DNA of 64,000 nucleotides from Latrodectus hesperus (GCA_037975125.1 JAJQOW010000239.1:84326-148325); one strand, 5' to 3'. Shown: positions 28,501 to 39,440, counted from the stretch's first letter. Notes: generated by a model not told the origin, from the sequence alone. Numbers and translations: made by a program.

Positions 28501-29287
28501 TAATTACAGTAGTATCAGTCTTGATTGTAAAGGTAATGTAGAGGTGGTCAGAGCAGGAAAGTTCATCTTCTACCTTCCAATCTTCAATTGATATAAAGTT
28601 TGCTCCCGTGTTCAATGTGAGATCTGGCCAACCTTTTCCTTGATTTGTCACAAATGTAGGTGGACATCCAAAGGTATTAGCAATAATTAAGTTGTTTGAG
28701 GCTATGAAATCCTCCATTTTTATACCTCTTCCATCATTGCTGGTATAACCCCAAATAATATTATGACTGTTAAAATCTCCCATAATAACTGTGGGGAGAT
28801 GCTTGTAGGTAGTCAAGAGGTTCTGGATGATGTTCAAGGTGTCTTCTAAGTCTTCTAGTGGTGATGCGTAAGCTGTAATGATGCATAGTTCTAAATCTTT
28901 AAAATTAAGAAGATTTGCAGCGACATCTCTTGTAGCATGAATGTTGATCCAATTCCATTCATTGTTTGTACTAACAGTAGCTGCTCTAGGATAAAAATCA
29001 ATGTTTGACGAATAATTAAAATTCCATGCTTGAGGGAAACCCGGAATATTACCTTTAACAGTATGCGGCTCTTGGATTCCTATTATATCTACATTATGTT
29101 GATCGATGAAAGTAGTAAGTTGAGATGTTGCCGCTTTAGCTTTTTGCAGATTTATTTGTGTAAATTTAATAATACCTGTTCCAGGGTTTTCCTTAAATGG
29201 AGTAGTTCCGAGTCTTGACTTTTGAGCTACAGATGATTGCTGTATATGCTTCATTTTCTTCGAAGTAAACTTCTGTATGTTAAGCAT
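25562..29287 (-). pseudogene. LINE ORF2: endonuclease, reverse transcriptase, RNase H, one stop
   Basis: This polyprotein would nick target DNA, copy the element RNA into the nick and degrade the RNA strand. From the ATG at 29287 the first 569 codons hold an APE-type endonuclease: Asn46 (QINLQK), Glu73 (GIQEPH), Asp171 and Asn173 (MGDFNSHN), Asp221, Ser245-Asp246-His247 (SDH). The RT domain begins near residue 483 (KTGKAPGPDGID). A TAA at 27580-27578 interrupts it. The same frame then stays open for 671 more codons with no other break. RT motifs follow: SLDLKGAFD, GCPQGSCGGPLLWN and FADD. RNase H residues are in FTDGS, QAELVA, WSDSQS, and AHAGHTGNERAD, so all four acidic residues are present. 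Near the end lies a C-C-H-C motif (CSCGQVGTIVHYMFEC). The total is 1240 sense codons plus the stop, a normal length. Apart from that stop it looks intact. Recoding is possible but less likely than mutation. Confidence 0.95.
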
Positions 29288-30534
29288 TGTGTGGAAAAGG
29301 CTGCATGGCTGGTTGAGAAATTTTCTCCTCGTTTATTAGATTCTCTGCAATTAATACAGCATAGCGTTTTAGTTTTGCAGGCTAGTTCACTGTGATGTTC
29401 TCCGCATTTTCCGCATATACGATAGGATCTACAGCTATTGGCTATGTGCCCAAAGTCGTGGCAATTATAGCATCTTCGTAGGATTTTATATTCACGAACT
29501 ATTGTTTTCTGTAGCCCAAAGTAAAGTGTTTTTCTTTTGATCAGAGCATGATAAAGATCTTTGTTAGCTTCCACAACAAAGTGCTGTAAGTTGTCTTTCT
29601 TACGATGTGCTTTGATCTCCATAATTTTTATTTTATTTGGTATGTCTTCTATAGATATTTCTTCAGAAAGATGTTGAGCAATATTGCAATCATTTATTCT
29701 TTCAGGAACGTTGAGAAGTATCAGTTTTCTTGTGGCTATGGAAGGCTCCTCTGTCACAATCGAGTGTTTTGCTAACTGCTGCTTTAATGTTTCCTTTGAT
29801 TCGACATTATGGCAAGATATTTTTGTTACGAATTTACCCCATGTTATTTTCTTTAGTTTAACATTGCAGTCTATCTTCTCCAGGTTGGATCTTAATTCTT
29901 TTGTTGTTTTTCCCTCTGCTGGCTTGACAATGAGGGAGACTTCTTTATCTTTTCGCAATCTTTCACTGAGGACTTGGCTGTAAGTGGGTCGCTCTTTCTC
30001 TGGAGTAATGCTTAATGTTTTTTCGATGAGTAATTTTGTTTCTAGGCCTTGAATTTTAATTTCTTCTAGGCTTGAGTTAATCTCTTCCAGTTTATCCTTA
30101 AAAGCTGTAGTATTTTCCTTACGCGTAGGGGAATTTATGACTTTTTGTGAAAAATATTGTTGTTTAATGGCATTAATTATTTTGTCTGCTTCTTTCCTAA
30201 GAGGTAGAGGTAGGTTGTATTTGGTACCTGATTTACTCCAGATAATCTTCTTGAATTTTTTGCAGAGATCATCAGCTTCATCCTCTGGACGCATAAGTAC
30301 ATCTTGATCAATAGAAGAAGCCGTAGATCTTACTTCATCATTATCCTCGTGATGCCCTACCTTATTGAGGAAGAAGTCGTTGACTTTTGTTAAATTGACA
30401 GTTCTACTTTGCGAGTTAATGTCATCATGTATAATTGAAGCTCCATTTTCTGCATCAGTTGAGCTCGTAGACGTATTTAGTTCTTCATAATTTACAACTT
30501 TGCTTCGAGTAGAATATTTTTCTCTAGAGGCCAT
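29251..30534 (-). CDS. LINE ORF1: zinc-knuckle nucleocapsid-like protein
   Basis: An intact 427-residue ORF1. It would bind element RNA and form the ribonucleoprotein with ORF2 product. The start is the first ATG (ATGGCCTCTAGAGAA), with a purine three bases upstream. The N-terminal two thirds are charged and have no motif I can name. The C-terminus has a zinc-knuckle array: CYNCHDFGHIANSC (residues 355-368, CX2CX4HX4C), CGKCGEHHSELAC (374-386, CX2CX3HX4C) and a third, longer spaced one (about 393-417, CINC...H...C). This triple arrangement is common in ORF1 of I, Jockey and R1 group LINEs. The last 37 nt overlap the start of ORF2 in the -1 frame, so ORF2 is probably made by reinitiation or frameshifting. 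No stop or frameshift is seen. Confidence 0.93.
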   Translation of the reverse strand: MASREKYSTRSKVVNYEELNTSTSSTDAENGASIIHDDINSQSRTVNLTKVNDFFLNKVGHHEDNDEVRSTASSIDQDVLMRPEDEADDLCKKFKKIIWSKSGTKYNLPLPLRKEADKIINAIKQQYFSQKVINSPTRKENTTAFKDKLEEINSSLEEIKIQGLETKLLIEKTLSITPEKERPTYSQVLSERLRKDKEVSLIVKPAEGKTTKELRSNLEKIDCNVKLKKITWGKFVTKISCHNVESKETLKQQLAKHSIVTEEPSIATRKLILLNVPERINDCNIAQHLSEEISIEDIPNKIKIMEIKAHRKKDNLQHFVVEANKDLYHALIKRKTLYFGLQKTIVREYKILRRCYNCHDFGHIANSCRSYRICGKCGEHHSELACKTKTLCCINCRESNKRGENFSTSHAAFSTQCLTYRSLLRRK

Positions 30535-31065
30535 GATGTTAAAATTATGCGGTAAGTGTCCAAAGTAACTGTTAATTTAGTCCTCCGTACACCCAGTAGT
30601 AGAATAAGAATCAGTGGTCAATTACAACCAGTTCTAGAGTAATCCGTTGATGGAAGTCCTTCATAATTCGCAAATTAAAGTATTTAATTAATCTAACGTG
30701 GTGCGCTCGTTGTCAGAGGTACCAGGAAGATGAATCTAAGCCTAGCGGCAGCTCTCCGCTCCTCGACCCGGTAGAAAGGAGACGATTTTGCGTTGGCTAG
30801 GTGAAGCCCCTCCGGTGGGGACCGGTTTTCGGACGGGACTTAGAAATTTTTTGAAGTTCGTTACACGTGCAACACTTAAAAATCGTTAATTAATTCACTA
30901 ATTAACCAATATTTTTGAAAAAAATATCCTTTTGGAGCTGAATTTGAGATCTATCAAATGATATAACTCTATAAACACAACTCCAAAGAAAACCGCATAT
31001 TTCAATCATAGAGGAAGAGCAGCTTAAAAACACGTTCACTCTCTTCAGCCGACCGGAAACCTTCC
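30535..31065 (-). promoter_or_regulatory. LINE 5' UTR with GC-rich structured block
   Basis: The 531 bp upstream of ORF1 should contain the internal promoter of the element; the 5' end reads ggaaggtttccggtcggctg. A block at about 30730-30845 is strikingly GC-rich for this window. On the minus strand it contains ccggt-cccc-accgg followed one base later by gggg. That is a 5-bp hairpin whose CCCC loop could pair with the adjacent GGGG as a pseudoknot. Its role (ribozyme, translation element or packaging) cannot be told from sequence alone. Confidence 0.6.
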
Positions 31066-31079
31066 GAATATAAACATAG

Positions 31080-31338
31080 AATAACACGTTTTCATGGCTC
31101 AAATTTTGTTTTCTAAAAAACATACTAATATGTAAAATAAATAACACATTTTTAACTCATTCTAAATTACCATTATTCAGATTTCCACTGATATATTTCC
31201 AAACTCTATTCTAGTAGAATTATTGCATCTCAAATTTAAAAATACAATCTCAGCCTTTAAAATTATCTAAATTTTAGATTATTTTAAGTTGATATTTTTT
31301 TCTTTTTATGTGGATTATACTCTCATAACATGTTTATC
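31080..31338. repeat. Module c segment between the LINE and the hAT element
   Basis: Continues module c exactly where the LINE split it (taacacgttttcatggctcaaattttg). It matches 48165-48420, 49025-49300 and 55335-55610, and runs to the hAT insertion at 31347. No gene. Confidence 0.9.
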
Positions 31339-32086
31339 CTATAATTCAGTCTTTCCCAAAGTGGGCGATAACGCCCCCTTGTGGGCGTTTGAAACCTAGA
31401 AGGGGGCGTTAAGGGGCCCAGAAAAAAATGGGGGGCGTTGGCGTGGGTTAGGGGAGTGATGGTAGATTTGTAATTAGGTTTACTTTATATTTTAAATTTT
31501 ACTAGAATTAAAACCTACCTACTACACAATAACGAATACTTAGTTTATATTTCTACCCTGTATGATAGTATAAAAACTTAAAAATACTTAACATAGATTT
31601 CGTAAATAGACCGCAGGCCGTATGCACGTACGTTGTAAAATGACGAAACGCATACAGCTGTGTAAATGCATTAATTGCTAAATGTGGCAAACATTCCGGA
31701 CGGGAGTCGGTGCACTTATGATGTTGTGCTCCGTAGACGTAATGTCCGTTTTCGTTTGCAGGAATTTTCAGCGCTTTTACGCATGCGTCAGGTCTGCTTC
31801 GAGTTCATCAAAATAGGGTTGAGACAAAAAAGAAATGTTTACTTAACATGCGTGCTTCTGAAAAACCGATCTGAGGAAAAAGTCCATCTCAGCGTATCCA
31901 CTCTTTTCAGAATAGAATGGTCGACAGGTGGCGGTTTTGCAATACGAAAACGAACTGTACGTGGTAGCAATGGGCTGGTTCATCGATACTTGTCCTAACT
32001 TGCTCAGTACGATTGAGCGTCGAAAGAGATAAACGAGTTTGTGTGTGTTTGCCTTACTCCTGTCGGTGCTTGCTGTATTTAAATCC

Positions 32087-32094
32087 TATATAAA
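32087..32094 (+). promoter_or_regulatory. Possible TATA box of the hAT transposase
   Basis: TATATAAA lies about 100 bp upstream of the transposase ATG at 32196, in a less AT-only context (aaatccTATATAAAagctcgc). Position and context suit a core promoter, but such strings are frequent in this sequence. Confidence 0.4.
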
Positions 32095-32195
32095 AGCTCG
32101 CAATTTTTCTTATATTTTCATTATTGGTTTCGTTCGCTATCTTCAAACGAGTATTTAAATTCAACACTTTATTTACATTTTTTTTAAAAAAAGCC

Positions 32196-33990
32196 ATGTC
32201 GCAAGCAAAAAAGAAGAGACGGTAATGCAGTGCAAAATATATTAAATATGGATTCATCGAAAATTCGACAAACTCATCTTTGCCTTTGTGCCTTCTTTTT
32301 CAAAAACATTTTCAAACGAAATGATGAAGCCTTCAAGATTTCAAGATCATTTAAATAAAATGCATCCAGATAAGAAGGACAAAAATGTAGCCTAGGTTCA
32401 AGATCTGGAAAAGAAGCATAATGCTCAGCCAAGTGTATTGGAACTTTTTTTCGATGGCTGCTAAGCTAGATGATGACGGACTTCGAGCTTCATACAATAT
32501 CTTTCTGTTAATTGCTCGAACCGGTAAACTACACACCATCGGAGAAACGTTGATTTTGTCGGCGATAAAAGAAGTTATAACTACTGTGCTCCATAAACTG
32601 GCGGCAGATATAATTCGAAATACTCCTTTGAGCAATAATTCTGTGCAAAGACGAACTGATGAAATAGCTAAAAACATTGAAGAGTCACTGTGCAATCATC
32701 TGAAGACTAGTCAATTTTCAATTCAGTTGGATGAGTCCACTTTAGCAACTAATGAAGCATTGTTGTTGTCTTACGTGAGGTTCATTAAAGATGAAAAAAT
32801 AAGTCAAGAACTTTTATTTGCTAGAAATTTAGAGACAGACTCAAAAGGAGAAACCATATTTAAAACACTGTAAACGTTTTGTGATGAAAAAGGAATTCCC
32901 TTGAAGAATATTATATCAGCTGCTACAGATAGTGCTTCAGCTATGTCAGGGTGTCAAAAAGGCTTCATGTCGTACTTAAAAAACAAAATTCCTGATGTGA
33001 TTGCTGTACATTGCGTTATACATCGACAGCATTTAGTTGCTAGAAATTTAACGTAAGTGAATTTCTAATAATAAACGTGAACGACTGTTTCAACATTGTG
33101 TGAACGACTGTTTCAAACATTGCAACATGTTATCAGAGTAGTCAATAAAATCCGAAACAACTCTTTAAATGACAGATTATTTAATCAGCTTTGTGTTGCT
33201 AATCATGAAGATTTCAACAGATTGATCTGTCACATGGAAGTGCGTTGGCTATCAAAAGAAAATTCTCTGACTCATTTTTACAATCTGTATGACTCTGTCA
33301 TAGAGTTCTTGAAAAACAAAGACACAGCATTGCGTGAAAACCTCATCACATCAAAGAATGATATCGCATACTTGACAGACCTTTATACATTATTTAATGA
33401 TATAAATTTCCAGCTTCAACAATATGACTTGAACTTAATAAACACAAAAAATATCGTCGCTGCTTTCGTAGCCAAGCTGTTCTTACACAAGAAGAATATC
33501 AGCAGACATGAGTTCCATAATTTTCCCAATTTATCAATATCCTGCAACAACGACGACTTGCTCGTCTACTGTCAACATTTGGAAAATTTTCACAGTGATT
33601 TCATTGAAAGATTCCAGGACATTTTGGACTTACAAATACCAGACTGGGTGTTAGATCCCTTTTCAAATGTCAATATAGCAATATCACCCCAGTTGGTAGA
33701 AGAACTTATAGAACTCACAACGAACGAGGAAATAAAAATCAAATTTAAAAATGGCTACAAACAATTTTGGCTACAAAAGTCAAATCCGCAGTTGTATCCT
33801 GGATTGTGGTTGATCGTTCAACAATTTTGGATACCATTCCCATCGTCATATTTGCATGAAAGAGGATTTAGCACTGTGACAACGCTGCTTACTAAAAAGA
33901 GAAATCATTTGCAAGTTACTGTTTTTGAGTAAAATCCCACCTGATATAAACAAACTTGTTAAAAATCATCAAATTCTTCCATCCCATTAG
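32196..33990 (+). pseudogene. hAT transposase with BED finger, multiply broken
   Basis: A hAT-family transposase of the type related to vertebrate ZBED5/FAM200 proteins, about 600 residues. From ATG (MSQAKKKRR) a TAA follows at codon 10. The BED zinc finger is then readable in two frames: YIKYGFIENSTNSSLPLCLL, then DHLNKMHPDKK; the second finger Cys is lost. Frameshifts near 32305 and 32448, and a TAG in between, precede the long open parts. These parts are 32421-32873 (MAAKLDDDGLRASYN; QLDESTL with the first catalytic Asp) and 33096-33932 (HMEVRWLSKENSLTHFYNLY; C-terminal hATC dimerisation region FWIPFPSSYLHERGFSTVTT). Between them lie a TAA at 32871, the block ATDSASAMSG with the second Asp, and VHCVIHRQHL with the CxxH motif. 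About 45 bp of extra sequence, including a 21-bp direct repeat (33077/33100), then breaks the frame. A final frameshift near 33925 precedes SKIPPDINKLVKNHQ. Confidence 0.93.
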
Positions 33991-34293
33991 ATTAGTTTAC
34001 AAACTAAAATTGATTATCTATCTATATTGTTTCTTTTAATTTGATTAAAATCTATTATTAATATTATAAAGTTGCGTTTTAATTGCTCTCGCTGGTAAAA
34101 ATTTCTAGTTAGAATGTAAGTTTAAACACCAGAACCGACCAATATAGCACACTATAACTAAATTAATTAAAGTAATGAAATTGTGGTTTTTAAGTTTTAG
34201 GAGTGTATAAAAAATGAGGGGGGGGCGATGAAAAATAATTGATTTTCAAAGGGGGCGGTAGAAGAAATAAGTTTGAGAAACACTGCTATAATT

Positions 34294-35046
34294 TATATTA
34301 TTTTTTGGGGTTGGGTGTCAAAACAGAAATCATACCCGCGCGCCAATTGTGTTCGCTTCGCCACTGATAAAATGAAAGGGCTTTGAAGTATCAATCTTGT
34401 TTTGCATATGTTTTTATTGAACTTTCTAAATAGATTTTTCTAATATTTAATTTATAAAGAAAAAGTAATTTGTTAAAAAGTCAAACCTTAGCAACATTTT
34501 TTCTATTTTACGAACTTTTTTTTTTTAATACGAATTTGTAAAAATTGAGCGTCTACTGTCTTCACCTGGAATATTAATTTTACAATTACTTACATAAGAA
34601 TTTACGATATCTGTATTTTGAAAGCTAAATATTTTTGAGAATTAAAGAAATGAGATGGGTAGAAAAATGAAGGGTGATTTCATACCAGATAATTGTAAAC
34701 AAATCATGATAAATAAATCCAAGTGATTTTTGTAGCAGTAAAGTTAATGTGGATTCATTGTCTCATTCGGTGAATATGATGCCTTGAGAGAGAGATTTCT
34801 CCGCTGATAATTAAAAACATTTCAATTTTCATACAAAACTTGTTATACTTAGCGTAAAGTATCTATATTTAAAGAAGTGCTGATTTTTTTCAAATGTATT
34901 TCAAACGTTTCATTTGATTCATGCCACCATTCATTCTTCAAATGGGTTATATAATTTAACACATATGTTCGCACTGGTCTTAAATTTTCATTCTTTTTAT
35001 TCTAGATTCCATTTTTAAATTCTAATTTGCATGATACTGATTTAAA
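34294..35046. repeat. Long repeat: end of module c and start of module d
   Basis: Continues the repeat after the hAT element (ttttttggggttgggtgtca, as at 55620). It runs into module d (gtattttgaaagctaaat; agatgggtagaaaaatgaag) up to the second Tc1 element. It is especially close to 10300-10990 of copy 2; both have the rare phrase acttgttatact.agcgtaaag. No gene. Confidence 0.85.
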
Positions 35047-35304
35047 CACTGCTGAACAATTGCTAAGGACGGATAACACTATCATCAATAGCAACTACAA
35101 AATGAAAGGAAGCAAAATGTGGAAAATTAGAATAAGTGCGGGATATAGTAAGAAGAAGTATGCGTATACAAATTTTTTTCCACGTCTGTTCATCACGTGA
35201 TAGCGTTCATAAGAGCTTTAAAGGTTTTGACGCACGTGGACAGTTGTTGTTTAAAGTCAAAATTTTACAGGAAAGATTTAACAGATGAACTTGAAATTTT
35301 TGGC

Positions 35305-35460
35305 ATGTCTTCCCGGCATCACTTAGATGATTTTATGAGTGGCCGAATTATTGGAACGATCGAAGTAGGGCGAAAAATAACAGTTGTTGCCAGGGAGTTC
35401 GACATCGCTCACAGCGTTGTTTCACGGCTGCAGAAGTCTTTTAAAACTACTGGTATGTGT
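35305..35460 (+). pseudogene. Tc1-b transposase N-terminus (truncated)
   Basis: From the ATG at 35305, MSSRHHLDDF is followed by GRKITVVAREFDIAHSVVSRL. This is the same helix-turn-helix DNA-binding region as in Tc1-a, with a few substitutions and no stop. Homology ends near 35463 (TGMCN followed by unrelated residues), so the catalytic domain is lacking. About 52 residues of about 340 remain. Confidence 0.88.
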
Positions 35461-35462
35461 AA

Positions 35463-38400
35463 TAGCCGATTCAGCGGCTCAGAAAATTTCAAGAATCTGC
35501 GAAAAATATTTCCTCTTTAAAAGCAGATGTACTACTTTTACCCACTTCCCTAAACTATACAAAAATCGTCGACTATTTCCCATTCTCATTGGGAACATTT
35601 CCTACCCCCCTGAAAACTGTCACATCGCTCAATTTAGAGGGAAGGGATGTCACTTACTACTAACTACCCTATCTAGAGTTGTATGTATTTGCCAGAAAGA
35701 ATTGTACATCCCAATAAAAGTGGTTAAAACGAAAACGTATATCTTTTTTTGTATAAAACTTAAAAAGCAAAAATAATTAATAAATAACTGTTTTTTGTGT
35801 AATTGAAAATGTTTGAAGATATTTCTCAGTGTTTTTAGGTTGACTTGGTGAATAATCTGAAATTCAAAGAAAAGTGGTATCCACAAATTACGATATTTTA
35901 GATTTCTTAAGCAGTTTAATTAAGAAAGTTGCTTGTCACATTTTCTTGTATATTTATCATTTTCTGTATAATGGAAATTTCTCTTTTTGAATGAGACACA
36001 GAAGCTTTTCAAATTTTTATTACAGTAAGATAAAATAATGTTAATAAAAATACATTTTCTCACATTATATTTTTCTTAACACAAACAAATATTTACTTTA
36101 TATGAATACATCTATGTAGTAATTAGTGTGGTGTTTATATGAAAATAAAAGGCTTAATTATTTTTAAATTTTTATAATGTTATTTTCAAAAACATTAATT
36201 AAAGCTTTTTAATTTATTCATCTATAAATGTTTTGAGCTTAAACAATTAAACATAACATTAGAAAATTTGCATAACATTGTGAATTAATGTGTGTAATTT
36301 TCTTGGTTTATATTATATCTGAAAAATTACTTTCACTTTATATTAAAATATTTGGAAAAGTTTTTTAGCCCCAAAAAATTAAATATTTACAAACAAAAAG
36401 ATTTATTTTTCATTTCTGTATTATTGTATATGAAAATAAAACTATTTAATGTAAAATACATGTAGATAAACTTGCATTAAAATTGTTCTGTATAAGAAAT
36501 TTTAACACATTATATTTGCTGATTGTGTACTTTCTTAATTATGATATTATAAAATCATTACTTTTACAATTTTTTCTTTCATATTAAAAAAACATAATTT
36601 AGATATTTTTAAATTTCATAAATATCAAAATATATTCTCTATAGATCTAAAAATCATTCACGATAACGAACCTTTGCTAGGAATAACGTACTTTTGAAGG
36701 AGAGGGTAGGAATGAAACAAGGTGAGAAAAAGCAGTTTCTCATGTGTCTACTTCAACTAGAGTAATCGATAAAATCCCCTTTCATTCCATCTGTAATTAA
36801 ATGGAAACATCTTTACCCACATAAGAAGCCACGTGTGCAGTGAATTATCTTCCTTGAAACGAAGTCCTGACGTACATACAGGGGATATATGGGAAGCTTT
36901 TTGAAACAGTACTGTTAATAGTCGAATACTTGTAAAAATTGTAGAGAAAATGAATTTAATACCTCATCCTTTAGTACTCAACTATCTGTGATAAAAAACT
37001 TCGCAAGGTTTTAAGGAAAGGAAATAATTAAGTGAAAAATGTTTGAATACTATAGGAGCTATTTATAACTACTGCTGCATAACAAAAATTATACTAGTAT
37101 CAATAGATAGAAACAAAATGATACGAAACAAATTTTGCTGATCAAATCATAAAAGATTACTGGAATCCTATAAAAATTTTCAACTTTATAAATATTCTCT
37201 TTTTTTATATAAGTAAGGTAGAATTTTGGATAGAAAATTTCCAAAAAGCAATTTATTTAAAATTTTAAAAATTCTGAAAACAGAAAATTTCAAAAATTGC
37301 GTTAATAATTCAAATTTATTATCCTTGATTGAATTTAAACTACATTTTATTTTTTGAAAGAATAATTTTATTTCAGTTTTTGTTATTTAGTATTGTTAAC
37401 ATTAACATTAATAAACGATTTAATGACTTAACAGACCAATACCTAAATCCGAAGTTAAGTCTAAAAATTTGAATTTAATCATATAGTTCCTTTTTTAAAA
37501 ATTATCTCAAATGTTTTCAAAATTCAAATGAATTTTTAAATATAAAAAATGCAAGTATTCATTTCTATATTGTAAGGTCGTTGAAATAGCCGGCGTACAA
37601 GAAAATTTATATAAAATGTGCAAAAACAGTATTATGCTTTCAATATAATGAATATCACAAAGTTATATATCAAGAATAAAAATCGAAAAATATTATCAAA
37701 ATTGAAAAAGTAATCATTATTTAAATTGACAGAGGATATATTCTTAAGACTTGAAAAGCTAAACAACAAAAATTTTTATAAGCATTTATTTTTCTATTCT
37801 TAATATTTATCTATTACTCGTTTAGAAAAACATTAATGTTTTAGATTATCACAAATTTACTTAAGGCGAAAAAGTGTGTATCGTTGTTTGGTATCGAAAG
37901 ATTACTCTTCTATTTATTTATTTATTTATTTTATAAATTCAGAGCACGCCTTTAATTCTAAATTGATCAGTTTTATGAACGTAAATGAATATTCAATAAT
38001 GAATCTTTTTTATAATTATATATTTAGATCATCATATAACTAATGTACTATAAGTTTGCCCTGAATTTGTTAACTTTCTTTAATATGGTTTACTTTTACT
38101 CAAATAAATAACACCATATGTCTATAAAAAAGATTAGCTAGCAATTTAAATATTGTATTAATATATTATATTTTATAATAAACAATGATTATTTTGCGAG
38201 CTCAAATTCATATATATTTTAAGAAAATAAATAATTTTTTCATAATTTGAACAGCTAATTAATTTATTTCTAAGCCAATATCTCATTTTGAACTTCATTT
38301 TATTTCTGTAATCAAATTTGTCCCTTCAATATAATTAATCATATTTATGTCATCTATATCTTGTTATCGTTAATTCAGATTGTAACAACACAACTAAATT

Positions 38401-39390
38401 TAAACATTCTTTGATTTCTGTAGTCGTATAACTTTAGCATACTATTTCATTCAGATGTGATGTGTGTGTGTGTTCTTTGCTTTCAAAACTTTAATTTTTT
38501 AAAAATGAAGTTTATTTGAAATATATAATGAGTTTTTTATATTTTTAAATTTAAATAACACAATCAATCGTATATGGAAGATACCATTTTATGTTTCAAA
38601 GATAAACCAGAAAAATTAATTTTTATTTCAAATAAGAAGAGTAAAGTAAATATATAACCACATTTTACAACAAGAAATTATCTGATTAAGATTATTATAT
38701 TTAAAATTTTCTTTTATACCTAATATGGATCGCGTTTAAAGATAATTATTTTTAAAACTAACGTATTAATAATTTGCATAGTTTTAAAAAAAATTTGGTA
38801 ATAAAATAATTATTTTCTGTAGGTTAAAAATTTAATTGCTTAGATTGTAGCATTAATATGATTTTGATTCACTAATATACTATTTCGATAGGATCATTCC
38901 ATTTCACACACCTTCTAAAATAGAAGAGCTAAAAATATTTTCTGCATTAAAAAGTTTACCTCATCTTTAAATATAAAATTCCATTATTTTGCTTCTGAAC
39001 AGTTTACTGTTTAAAAACTTGATTATTTATATTCCTCCTAAATTTATTTTGTTTTAAATCTGCAATAAATTTCTAGTAAGGAATTTTATTTTATTAAATA
39101 TTATCGTTACGTCATCTAGAATAATTATTACATGTATGCAAATAAAAAAATATATAGAATAAAATAATTTTCACAGCAGAACAAAGCTAATATCAGAAAT
39201 ATTGTAGTTTATTCTTTAATCGAGAAAATTTCTAATACAGTAAAATTTTTAAGAAATAGTATCTTTTTAATATTGATATATTAAAATAATGACTTTATAT
39301 GGTGCAACAGTAAATAGTGTTGATATATTTTTCAATATTATGTTTCATTAAAAAGAAATAACACATGTATAACATTCTTTACATTTTAAT
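35463..39390. other. Single-copy 3.9-kb block inside Tc1-b
   Basis: I find no gene, target duplication, clear terminal repeat or second copy in the window. It is mostly A+T, with less A+T-rich patches at about 35525-35710 and 36660-36915. A short (ttta)n run lies at 37911-37932 and a TG run at about 38460-38472. A possible aataaa signal at about 35712 follows an open frame (35384-35776) that has no recognised domain. It could be a nested insertion whose ends I cannot see, or filler DNA captured at a break in Tc1-b. Confidence 0.55.
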
Positions 39391-39440
39391 TCATTACATT
39401 TTAATTTCTGATCCGTCCTTAGCAATTGTCAAGCAGTGTA

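Larger units (their letters stand above)
23784..31065 (-). mobile_element. Near full-length I/R1-like LINE retrotransposon
   Basis: A 7282-bp insertion on the minus strand flanked by a perfect 14-bp target duplication, gaatataaacatag (23770-23783 and 31066-31079). Uninterrupted module c copies near 49010 and 55330 carry a single related site. From its 5' end (31065): a 531-bp 5' UTR, ORF1 (30534-29251), ORF2 (29287-25562) in the -1 frame with a 37-nt overlap, and a 1.78-kb 3' UTR. The 3' end is not poly-A but a short tatgtctatgt tail. ORF1 zinc knuckles, an APE-type endonuclease, RT, RNase H and a final Cys/His motif place it in the I superfamily (I, Loa or R1-like); I cannot fix the clade by eye. 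The single internal stop and exact target duplication indicate a fairly recent insertion. I see no 5' truncation relative to ORF1. Confidence 0.93.
31347..34285 (+). mobile_element. hAT transposon (ZBED5-like), inactive
   Basis: A 2939-bp element flanked by an exact 8-bp target duplication, ctataatt (31339-31346 and 34286-34293). The phrase tttatcctataatttatatta is intact at 49290 and 55600. Terminal inverted repeats begin cagtctttcccaaa (left) and cagtgtttctcaaa (reverse complement of the right end), matching at 12 of 14 positions. Both are followed, at slightly different distance, by a cgccccctt tract. The C-rich/G-rich ends stand out from the AT-rich surroundings. About 0.85 kb precedes the transposase start. 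A small open frame there (31675-31998) shows no recognised domain. The transposase is broken, so the copy is non-autonomous. Confidence 0.95.
35047..39438 (+). mobile_element. Second Tc1 copy (Tc1-b), middle replaced by 3.9 kb
   Basis: The left inverted repeat (cactgctgaacaattgctaaggacgg, from 35047) and about 415 bp of the 5' half match Tc1-a closely. The right inverted repeat (gatccgtccttagcaattg, ending 39438 with TA after it) also matches. Tc1-a and Tc1-b sit at the same site of module d, so both descend from one insertion that was copied with the repeat. In Tc1-b everything from about 35463 to 39390 is unrelated to Tc1, and about 0.8 kb of transposon is missing. Confidence 0.85.

Noticed and set aside
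31675..31998. 107-codon open frame at the left of the hAT element as a second hAT protein
   Set aside because: I see no domain, and it lies in the region expected to hold the promoter and subterminal sequence; open frames of this length occur by chance in less A+T-rich DNA.
35384..35776. 130-codon open frame reaching from Tc1-b into the 3.9-kb block
   Set aside because: It starts in the wrong frame of the transposase and shows no recognisable domain beyond the junction.
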